Shown piece by piece: positions 22,014 through 28,070 of a stretch of DNA of 28,070 nt; positions within the stretch are counted from its first letter, which is position 1, and every line of letters starts with the position of its first letter. The DNA is from JBJXDT01 sp046153505 (lineage in GTDB: Bacteria > Pseudomonadota > Gammaproteobacteria > Burkholderiales > Methylophilaceae), in the NCBI GenBank assembly GCA_046153505.1, contig JBJXDT010000059.1:1-28070 (forward strand), in the 5' to 3' direction. The notes below the pieces were generated by a model, which was given only the letters and a program-made list of their open reading frames with translations, had not been told where the DNA came from and made no database searches. The translations under genes and the position numbers were made by a program.

Positions 22014-25000
22014 TTAGGCCACATTTTCCGCTTGCATTTGCACTGCAGCATTGATATCGACATCTACAATACGCGACACGCCTGACTCTTGCATGGTGAC
22101 ACCAATGAGTTGCTGCGCCATTTCCATAGTAATTTTATTATGGCTCACAAACATAAACTGCGTCTTTTCTGACATTTTTTCCACCATTGCACAAAAACGT
22201 TCTGTATTGCTATCATCCAATGGCGCATCCACTTCATCCATTAAGCAAAACGGTGCGGGATTCAGCCTGAATAGTGCGAACACCAGCGCCAACGCAGTAA
22301 GGGCCTTCTCGCCGCCAGAAAGCAGTTGAATGGTCGTATTCTTTTTGCCAGGAGGTTGTGCGAATACTTGCAAGCCTGTATCTAAAATTTCGTCGCCGAG
22401 CAGCTCTAATTTAGCTTGTCCGCCCGCAAATAAGGTTTTAAATAAGTCGTCAAAATGTGCATTGGCCGAGTTAAATGTTTGCATCAGCTTATCGCGCGTC
22501 TCGCGGTCAATCTTTTTAATCGCTTCTTCCAGCGTTTCGCTCGCTTCAGTTAAATCTAACATCTGGCTATCTAGGTAACTTTTACGTTCCGTTTCAGTCG
22601 TTAGCTCTTGAATTGCTGCCAAATTAACAGGACCGAGTGCTTCAATTTCCTGTTGCAAGCTATTAGTTTTATTTAAAAAATTGCTAGTTTTTGCATTTTC
22701 AGCCAAACCTTTTGCCAGTTCAGCTTCATCCAAGCCATTTTCTTGCAAACTAAGCTGACATTGCTCAAAATAGAGTCGCGCCCCTTGCTCACTTAAGCGA
22801 CTTTGCTCAACACTATCACGAATTGGATGCAGTTGCTGCTCGTTTTGCATGCGCGTACGGTCTAATTCTTGCAGCTTTGTTTCTACCGACGCTTGTGTAT
22901 TCCGCGCCTCAGTTAAGGCAGTTTCGCGCAATAGCTTGGTATCAATCGCCTGCGCTAAATTGGTTTTCAATGTTTCCATTGGCGTAATTTCAAGCGCATT
23001 TTCTGTCTCTGTTTTACGCAATAAAAATGCCTTACTTTCTTCGCTAATGACATTAATTTTATTATTTAAATCATTGATATTATTATAAATTAATTTAAAA
23101 TTAAATGTAGCTTCTTGTTTAGATTTCTCTGCCTGCATAACGGTGTCACGTAAAAATTGAAAAGCTTCTTCGGCAAGTTGATGCTTGTTTGCATCTGCGT
23201 TCTTGGCCATTTCCAGCCCATTCATTTTGCTTGCAATCGCCTGTAAAGTCGCCTTTTGCTTGCTGATATCTCCTTGCAAAGCTGAGTTTCGCGTATTCGC
23301 AGTCAAAATCTCTGCTTGAATAGTCGCCTCACGCGCTTGTGAAACTTGCATGGCTTGCTGCAATCGCGATAGCTCCAGTTGCTGCTGATGCAGTGTTTGC
23401 GTTGCAGTTTTAAGTTGATTACTTTCTGTTTGTTGCAGCTCGCGTGAATTTTGCAACGCTTTTTCAGCGGCACTCAATTGCTCACCAGCTGCTTGCTGAT
23501 TGGCTTGCAGCTTAGGTAGCTCTTTTTGCAAGGTCTCTAAACGCTGCTGGCGCTCAATCACACCATGCAAGTTGGTATTCTCTCCATGGTAGGTGATGCT
23601 GTGGCGCGTCAGCACATCGCCTTGCTGATTGACCAACTTTTCACCTAAATTAAGCGATGCAATCGCCTTATTGGCATCATCGCCAGGAGCCAATAGAAAT
23701 GCGCCTTCCAGCCAATCCGCCAAAATCGCTTGCAAGTCATTCGGACAATCTAGAATGACGCTAACTAGCGGTTTTAAACTTGCGTTTGCTTTAGTATTTT
23801 GTTTAGAAGCACCAGCAAAACCAAGCACCAGTGAGCCAGGCGGGCGATTATCTAATACGGAGTTAGCAATCAGTGCGTTTAACTTTTCGCCCAGAATCGC
23901 CTCTAGTGCCACACTCCAAGCAGAATCAATTTTGATTTTTTGCCATAAGCGCACGTTATTTTTTAAACCTTTGCTGTTTAGCCAGTCGCTTAATTTGCCT
24001 TCCGAATTGAGCGATAGCTGGATTTTTTGCAGCGATTGCATCTCGGCCTCGGCCTGATTCGATGAACGTTGTGCAGCATTTTGTACTTCCCTTAAAGTCA
24101 AAATTTGACTTTGCAATTGCGTTTCTTCGTTGCGTAGTTTTTGCAGATTTTTTTCAAAGAAAACAATGCTTTGTTGTGCTTGAGCCAAATCGCTTTCTAC
24201 ATTTTTAAGCAGCGCATAATCTGGGCGCTCCAAGCCCGCCAGATCGGCTTCCAAGCGCTCTAGACGCTGTGTATTTTCGTCTATCGAACGGTTTAAATAT
24301 TGTATATTATTGGTTTCAATTTGAATGCGCTGGTTCGCCTCAGTCAGCGCTTGCTGGCTTTTTTGCGCCAACTCAGCCACTTTTTTTAACGTTGCCTCTT
24401 TTTCGGGAAGTGTTGTAATTAAGGCTTCTAATGTAGAGGCAGCCTGCAACTCAAGCGCTGACGCGGTTTCTAACTCGATATTGAGTTGTGCTAGCTTTAG
24501 CTGTGTTTCAGAATTTACTGTGGCATTTCGCTCAATTGAATGCGTGAGTTGCTGCAATTGTTGCGCCATACGTTCACGCGCTTCTGCATTTTGTTTAACT
24601 TGATTTTCTAAATTGGCAACCTCTGCATTTGCTTCATAATAAGCCGCTTGAGCCGTGTTAATGGCTTCGGAAGCGGCATAAAATGCCTGCCTACAAGTTT
24701 CGAGATTTGATTCACTTTTACGCAATTCAGCCATTTGCGCTTCCAGCTGGTTTACCAGCTTTTCAACATTGGCTTTCGCTTTTTCCCAATCGCGGCTCGC
24801 ATCACGCTTTTTTAAAAGCCATAACTGCCCCTCTGCCAGCTTTAATGCGGCCTGCAAGGCATGGTATTGTTGCGTCACAACCGCTTGAGATTCGAGCTTG
24901 GTGATTTGTTTTTGCAATTCACGACAAATATCTTCTACCCTTGTCAGATTTTCGCGTGCGTCACGCAAGCGCAATTCGGTTTCGCGACGGCGCTCTTTAT

Positions 25001-25517
25001 ATTTGCTAATACCCGCAGCTTCTTCCAAATAAACACGCAACTCTTCTGGCTTTGCATCCACAATACGAGAAATAGTGTTTTGTCCGATAATGGCGTAAGC
25101 GCGACCTCCAAGGCCAGTTCCCAAGAACAAATCTGCCACATCGCGACGACGGACAGCCGTATTATTGATGTAATAGGTCGAACCCTTTTCTCGCTCGATA
25201 ATGCGCTTTACGGCGATCTCTGCGTACTGACTCCACTCACCAGACGCGCCACCAAAACTGTTATCAAAAATGAGCTCAACAGAAGCGCGCGAAATAGGTT
25301 TGCGATTGGCAGAGCCGTTAAAAATAACAGCATCCATCGCATCAGCGCGCATTTCCTTGGCCGAGGATTCGCCCAGCACCCAACGCACCGATTCCATCAC
25401 ATTAGATTTGCCGCAGCCATTTGGTCCAACCACGCCAACCCTTTGCCCATGCATGTGGATTGTGGTTGGATCTACAAAAGATTTGAAACCGGCAAGTTTT
25501 AGGTGGGTTAAGCGCAA
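22014..25517 (-). CDS. smc: Chromosome segregation ATPase SMC
   Basis: 1167 residues with the full SMC plan: Walker A GPNGCGKSN (31-39), a long coiled coil (about 170-500), a hinge (about 515-640), a second coiled coil (about 660-1000), and the C-terminal ABC signature LLSGGEKALTALAL with Walker B CLMDEVDAPLDD. It organises and segregates the chromosome. The start codon is TTG at 25517; an in-frame stop lies 18 bases upstream and no ATG or GTG is available, and the resulting first residues (MRLTHLKLAGFKSF) align with the usual SMC start. No Shine-Dalgarno is visible. Confidence 0.97.
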   Translation of the reverse strand: MRLTHLKLAGFKSFVDPTTIHMHGQRVGVVGPNGCGKSNVMESVRWVLGESSAKEMRADAMDAVIFNGSANRKPISRASVELIFDNSFGGASGEWSQYAEIAVKRIIEREKGSTYYINNTAVRRRDVADLFLGTGLGGRAYAIIGQNTISRIVDAKPEELRVYLEEAAGISKYKERRRETELRLRDARENLTRVEDICRELQKQITKLESQAVVTQQYHALQAALKLAEGQLWLLKKRDASRDWEKAKANVEKLVNQLEAQMAELRKSESNLETCRQAFYAASEAINTAQAAYYEANAEVANLENQVKQNAEARERMAQQLQQLTHSIERNATVNSETQLKLAQLNIELETASALELQAASTLEALITTLPEKEATLKKVAELAQKSQQALTEANQRIQIETNNIQYLNRSIDENTQRLERLEADLAGLERPDYALLKNVESDLAQAQQSIVFFEKNLQKLRNEETQLQSQILTLREVQNAAQRSSNQAEAEMQSLQKIQLSLNSEGKLSDWLNSKGLKNNVRLWQKIKIDSAWSVALEAILGEKLNALIANSVLDNRPPGSLVLGFAGASKQNTKANASLKPLVSVILDCPNDLQAILADWLEGAFLLAPGDDANKAIASLNLGEKLVNQQGDVLTRHSITYHGENTNLHGVIERQQRLETLQKELPKLQANQQAAGEQLSAAEKALQNSRELQQTESNQLKTATQTLHQQQLELSRLQQAMQVSQAREATIQAEILTANTRNSALQGDISKQKATLQAIASKMNGLEMAKNADANKHQLAEEAFQFLRDTVMQAEKSKQEATFNFKLIYNNINDLNNKINVISEESKAFLLRKTETENALEITPMETLKTNLAQAIDTKLLRETALTEARNTQASVETKLQELDRTRMQNEQQLHPIRDSVEQSRLSEQGARLYFEQCQLSLQENGLDEAELAKGLAENAKTSNFLNKTNSLQQEIEALGPVNLAAIQELTTETERKSYLDSQMLDLTEASETLEEAIKKIDRETRDKLMQTFNSANAHFDDLFKTLFAGGQAKLELLGDEILDTGLQVFAQPPGKKNTTIQLLSGGEKALTALALVFALFRLNPAPFCLMDEVDAPLDDSNTERFCAMVEKMSEKTQFMFVSHNKITMEMAQQLIGVTMQESGVSRIVDVDINAAVQMQAENVA

Positions 25518-25594
25518 AATAATTAGGAATAATTAGGATTTAATTTTAAGCGTTATAATAACGTTTTTTTAAGCCAAAATCCGCATTTCACATC
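25518..25594. promoter_or_regulatory. Divergent smc-queF intergenic region
   Basis: The 13-bp palindrome at 25551-25563 (CGTTAT-A-ATAACG) contains TATAAT on the plus strand (25554-25559) and TATTAT on the minus strand, so it may serve as a shared -10 region. No good -35 is present in either direction. I looked for a preQ1 riboswitch before queF and found no support. Confidence 0.35.
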
Positions 25595-26041
25595 ATGAAC
25601 ACACAAACTTTAGGTGGCAAACCCACTGCACAAGCCAACAAAAATTTAGAAACCTTCGCGAACCCTAAGCCAGCCCGAGATTTTCATATTCATATGGAAA
25701 TCCCCGAATTTACTTGCTTGTGTCCAAAAACTGGACAGCCAGATTTTGCAACGATTTATTTGGACTATATTCCAGATGAGTTTTGTGTTGAACTCAAAAG
25801 CTTAAAGCTCTATATTTGGAGCTTTCGCGACGAGGGCTGCTTTCACGAAGCTGTAACGAATCAAATTTTGGATGATTTAGTCGCTGCAACAAATCCGAAA
25901 TTTATGCGCGTGACAGCCAAGTTTTTTGTACGTGGCGGCATATTCACCAACGTGGTCGCAGAGCACCGCAAAGCGGGCTGGCAGCCGAAACCGCTGGTCG
26001 ACTTAACGCAATTTGAATCGCAAAAGAATACGCGCGGCTAA
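25595..26041 (+). CDS. queF: NADPH-dependent 7-cyano-7-deazaguanine reductase QueF
   Basis: 148 residues, the short single-domain (YkvM-like) form. The QueF signature is complete: EFTCLCPKTGQPDFA with nucleophile C43 and D50, then the NADPH-site segment ELKSLKLYIWSFRDE and the substrate-binding glutamate E85 in GCFHE. The spacing of these three equals that of the B. subtilis enzyme (C55, D62, E97). It reduces preQ0 to preQ1 in queuosine synthesis. An extra cysteine (C41) sits two residues before the nucleophile. It is divergent from smc and alone. Confidence 0.97.
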   Translation: MNTQTLGGKPTAQANKNLETFANPKPARDFHIHMEIPEFTCLCPKTGQPDFATIYLDYIPDEFCVELKSLKLYIWSFRDEGCFHEAVTNQILDDLVAATNPKFMRVTAKFFVRGGIFTNVVAEHRKAGWQPKPLVDLTQFESQKNTRG

Positions 26042-26062
26042 ACGCTAAAATAGTAATATTCA

Positions 26063-26091
26063 TTGACAATTGCCCTGCCCGTCTTTAATAT
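26063..26091 (+). promoter_or_regulatory. Sigma70 promoter for tRNA-Ala
   Basis: A perfect TTGACA (26063-26068), a 17-bp spacer and TAATAT (26086-26091, 4 of 6), followed by a GC-rich discriminator (TGCGCC). Such discriminators are usual at stringently controlled stable-RNA promoters. The start would be near 26098, leaving a leader of about 58 nt before the tRNA. A 12-bp palindrome (GCTAAATTTAGC, 26124-26135) lies in that leader. Confidence 0.7.
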
Positions 26092-26155
26092 TGCGCCTTC
26101 TCGAATTGTTGCTAATTTAAGAAGCTAAATTTAGCAGACAGATTTTGCGGTAAAC

Positions 26156-26231
<76 letters not shown>

Positions 26232-26278
26232 AATTTGTTGAGTTATTAGATATTTTCGATTCAGAAAAAGTTGTAAAT

Positions 26279-26293
26279 GGTGTAAAATACACC
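26279..26293 (+). other. Short hairpin between the two tRNAs
   Basis: GGTGT and ACACC flank AAAAT, followed by CTGTTTT. It may be a weak end signal for tRNA-Ala. Alternatively TAAAAT (26283-26288) with TTCAGA 17 bp upstream may be a weak promoter for tRNA-Glu. Sequence alone does not decide. Confidence 0.3.
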
Positions 26294-26332
26294 CTGTTTT
26301 AAGTAGCAAGATGTATCGGTTTAAATTCCAAG

Positions 26333-26408
26333 GTCCCCATCGTCTAGAGGCCTAGGACACCTCCCTTTCACGGAGGCGACCGGGGTTCGAATCCCCGTGG
26401 GGACGCCA
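26333..26408 (+). tRNA. tRNA-Glu (anticodon UUC), CCA encoded
   Basis: 76 bases with a complete cloverleaf: acceptor GTCCCCA/TGGGGAC, anticodon stem CCTCC/GGAGG with loop CTTTCAC (anticodon TTC), T arm CGGGGTTCGAATCCCCG and encoded GCCA. It lies 101 bases after tRNA-Ala and is followed by a terminator. Confidence 0.97.
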
Positions 26409-26418
26409 AAACACAACC

Positions 26419-26440
26419 ACCACCTTCTAGGTGGTTTTTT
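26419..26440 (+). terminator. Rho-independent terminator after tRNA-Glu
   Basis: The six-bp stem ACCACC/GGTGGT with a five-base loop (TTCTA) is followed by a run of T (26435-26440) and GTTTTG. It begins 11 bases after the tRNA. Confidence 0.85.
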
Positions 26441-26660
26441 GTTTTGTGGCTTCGTCACGAGGTGCTTTGATTAAGCAATCACTGATTGCTTGGACGCTGA
26501 GCGAAGCCGAAGCGGTCTTGAGCGCCAGCGAAGGATGACAGAATCGCCCTAGGGCGAGATTGGCACAATCGCCGCTAAGTTAGCACTTATAAATACTGTT
26601 ATATAATCTCACTCTTTAAAATTACCAAGCCAAAACATTAGGACAACTAACATTTAAATC
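26441..26660. other. Palindrome-rich intergenic region
   Basis: No gene is supported in these 220 bases. They hold a perfect 19-bp palindrome (26473-26491, arms AAGCAATCA/TGATTGCTT), an imperfect GC-richer duplication of a TGAGCG...GAAG unit (about 26497-26536), a perfect 14-bp palindrome TCGCCCTAGGGCGA (26544-26557) and GATT/AATC arms just after it. The composition differs from the AT-rich intergenic regions elsewhere and suggests a small dispersed repeat element. Confidence 0.5.
26580..26607 (+). promoter_or_regulatory. Promoter for the DUF5710 gene
   Basis: TTAGCA (26580-26585, 4 of 6), a 16-bp spacer and a perfect TATAAT (26602-26607). Transcription would start near 26614, 47 bases before the ATG. 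An AGGA at 26640-26643 is too far from the start to be a good ribosome binding site. Confidence 0.5.
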
Positions 26661-26966
26661 ATGATCGCATCCACTAACATTAATTTAAAAGTGCCATTTA
26701 ACGAGAAAGACCAAGCTAAATCGCTGGGTGCACGTTGGAATGCGGAGGCTAAGTTGTGGTATGTGCCGCAGGGTTTGGAGGCTGCACCTTTTGAAAAGTG
26801 GATGACTGCTGCCGCCAATGCCGCGCCTGTAGAAGCAACCGTTACACCTACCATCAAATCTATGCCACAAGCACATGTAGGTGAAAATAAGTCGTTAGGC
26901 GATGATTTAGATGCCATTAACGCTGCACTGCGCGATGCTTATGAACCAAACGAGGATGCGTTTTAG
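26661..26966 (+). CDS. DUF5710 domain protein
   Basis: 101 residues. Residues 7-48 (INLKVPFNEKDQAKSLGARW...KLWYVPQG...FEKWM) match the DUF5710 pattern as I recall it: a small domain often found in plasmid- and phage-borne primase or nuclease proteins, and also alone. The C-terminal half is low in complexity and acidic. The molecular role is unknown; nucleic-acid binding is a guess. It stands seven bases before the GIY-YIG-like gene, so the two are probably one transcript. Confidence 0.8.
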   Translation: MIASTNINLKVPFNEKDQAKSLGARWNAEAKLWYVPQGLEAAPFEKWMTAAANAAPVEATVTPTIKSMPQAHVGENKSLGDDLDAINAALRDAYEPNEDAF

Positions 26967-26972
26967 CATTGC

Positions 26973-27299
26973 ATGGTGCGCCGCAAGCATCACAACGTGT
27001 ATGTGATTGAGTTATCGAAAGACGTGCTGTTTGAGGGCAAGTTTAAAAAGTGCAACCCGAACTACATCACTGGAAAGCCCTGCGTGTATGTGGGTATGAC
27101 GGGTTTAGACCCCGATGTGCGGTTTGATAAGCACAAGGCGGGTATTCAATCGAACCGCTATGTGCTGCAGTATGGTCTGCACCTGCTGCCCGATTTGTAT
27201 CAAGGGTTTAACCCCATGGCCTATGACGAAGCAGTTGCAATGGAAATTGAAATTGGCATTGATTTGCGTAGCGCGGGCTTTGGCGTTTGGCAGGCCTAA
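26973..27299 (+). CDS. Small GIY-YIG-like protein
   Basis: 108 residues. The order NVYVIEL (8-14), CVYVGMTGLDPDVRFDKHKAG (37-57) and a late acidic AMEIEIG (89-95) follows the GIY-YIG nuclease fold: the GIY position is VYV, YIG is YVG, the arginine is in VRF and the catalytic glutamate would be in AMEIE. The first motif is degenerate, so nuclease activity is uncertain. No Shine-Dalgarno precedes the ATG; an adjacent GTG could also serve. DNA processing or repair is possible, but no pathway is suggested. Confidence 0.55.
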   Translation: MVRRKHHNVYVIELSKDVLFEGKFKKCNPNYITGKPCVYVGMTGLDPDVRFDKHKAGIQSNRYVLQYGLHLLPDLYQGFNPMAYDEAVAMEIEIGIDLRSAGFGVWQA

Positions 27300-27326
27300 T
27301 GTGTTTAGAGCGTTATAATATCAAAC

Positions 27327-27581
27327 ATGACAACCACAAACCCGCCCGCACAACCCAAAAACCCTTTACACGGCGTTACGTTAGAGGCCATTGTGACTGC
27401 GCTGCATCTGCATTTTGGCTGGGAAGAACTAGCGCAGCGCATACCTGTGAATTGTTTTACGCATGACCCGAGCATTAAATCTAGCTTAAAATTTTTGCGC
27501 AAAACGCCCTGGGCGCGCGATAAGGTGGAGAACCTTTATATTTTTATGTTGCGCGATACAGCGCGTGCTGCTGATTTTTAA
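27327..27581 (+). CDS. VF530 family (DUF2132) DNA-binding protein
   Basis: 84 residues. The core NPLHGVTLEAIVTAL, FGWEELAQRI and THDPSIKSSLKFLRKTPWAR matches the VF530 family closely. These are small helical proteins thought from structure to bind DNA; the biological role is not established. A TATAAT at 27314-27319 lies only seven bases before the ATG with no -35 at standard spacing, and there is no Shine-Dalgarno. Expression may be by read-through from the two genes before it. Confidence 0.88.
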   Translation: MTTTNPPAQPKNPLHGVTLEAIVTALHLHFGWEELAQRIPVNCFTHDPSIKSSLKFLRKTPWARDKVENLYIFMLRDTARAADF

Positions 27582-27651
27582 ATCACCCGCCCCTAGACTA
27601 AAGCATTGACATGTCTGCCCGCCGCCCCATGGGTATTGGCTCTCAGAGCAT
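27582..27651. other. Convergent intergenic gap
   Basis: Seventy bases between the VF530 gene and the stop of the LuxR-type gene. No clear hairpin-plus-T-run terminator is present. Confidence 0.4.
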
Positions 27652-28070
27652 CTATTTTATGCCTCGTAATTTGGATGCTGCTAAAGACGCTGCCGCCGTT
27701 CTAGTCTCAACGCCCATTTTTACATAGACATGCTCTAAATGCTTATTCACAGTTCTATCGCTGGTTTCCAAAATATCACCAATATCTCGACTTGTTTTAC
27801 CTTTAATTACCCAATACAACACCTCTGACTCACGTTTGGTTAAATTAAAAATAAGCATGAGTGCTTGTATTTGTGCGGTATCCGACTCCTCTCTAAGTAG
27901 CACGAGAGTTTGCTCTCCGCTTTTATTTTCACCAATGGTGAATATTAGCCGATTGCCACCTTGTATGATGTTAAGCGGCTGTAATTCTTGCAACTCTTTC
28001 AGCTCAGCAAGCCAGTTTAGTAATGCTTTTGGCGCAATGCCATTTGCTAATCCATGTTTAAAATAACTTT
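27652..28070 (-). CDS. LuxR-type transcriptional regulator, 5' end beyond window
   Basis: The frame stays open to the window edge, so the real start lies outside; the TTG at 27993 is not a credible start. The visible 138 residues begin with a helical segment (KHGLANGIAPKALLNWLAEL) and a beta-rich stretch (NRLIFTIGE, GEQTLVLLREES). A LuxR/FixJ helix-turn-helix follows: LTKRESEVLYWVIKGKTSRDIGDIL with the recognition helix SDRTVNKHLEHVYVKMGVETR. The missing N-terminus probably carries a sensing or receiver domain. The target genes are unknown. Confidence 0.85.
   Translation of the reverse strand, partial: SYFKHGLANGIAPKALLNWLAELKELQELQPLNIIQGGNRLIFTIGENKSGEQTLVLLREESDTAQIQALMLIFNLTKRESEVLYWVIKGKTSRDIGDILETSDRTVNKHLEHVYVKMGVETRTAAASLAASKLRGIK

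Noticed and set aside
24861..25502. 213-residue frame opposite the start of smc
   Set aside because: Fully inside smc on the other strand, without family features; smc is certain here.
25518..25594. preQ1 riboswitch upstream of queF
   Set aside because: No preQ1-I or preQ1-II hairpin and A-rich tail arrangement could be drawn in this 77-bp gap.
27652..27993. A complete 113-residue LuxR protein starting at TTG 27993
   Set aside because: The frame stays open upstream to the window edge and continues with protein-like sequence, so this is a truncated larger gene.

Overview
The window looks like a chromosomal segment of an AT-leaning Gram-negative betaproteobacterium. The gene order smc-zipA-ligA, the System I cytochrome c maturation set, a perfect Fur-type box and modest GC fit the order Nitrosomonadales (Methylophilaceae or Gallionellaceae relatives). 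This placement is inferred from content, not from a search.

Region 1 (1-2494, minus strand) holds a cut-off exported DUF5666-like protein, a DUF6502 gene directly upstream of it with a Fur-type operator, and a membrane-anchored ferredoxin/flavin oxidoreductase. Region 2 (2620-10691, plus strand) is the centre of interest. It encodes a multi-helix membrane protein with b-heme-like histidine pairs, a 27-heme c-type cytochrome, a 37-heme c-type cytochrome and an outer-membrane protein with an N-terminal beta domain, a TPR segment and a long beta-barrel. Together they form a candidate trans-envelope electron conduit: inner membrane, periplasmic lysine-rich cytochrome, porin, and an outer or extracellular Thr/Ser/Gly-rich cytochrome. 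The layout resembles the porin-cytochrome type called PCC3 in neutrophilic iron oxidisers. The two cytochromes carry 64 CXXCH sites in all. In each, the number of spare histidines nearly matches the number of hemes, as bis-histidine ligation would need.

Region 3 (10679-17046, plus strand) is a complete ccmABCDEFGHI set with overlapping or near-touching genes. ccmA starts inside the last codons of the porin gene, so the heme-attachment machinery appears to be co-expressed with its unusually heme-rich clients.

Region 4 (17048-25517, minus strand) is housekeeping: a DoxX-family membrane protein, an exported TPR protein, ligA, zipA and smc (TTG start). Region 5 (25595-28070) has queF, tRNA-Ala(GGC) with a strong upstream promoter, tRNA-Glu(UUC) with a terminator, an intergenic stretch rich in perfect palindromes, three small genes (DUF5710, a GIY-YIG-like protein, a VF530-family protein) and the C-terminal part of a LuxR-type regulator that runs off the window. 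No CRISPR array, insertion sequence or prophage gene was seen.
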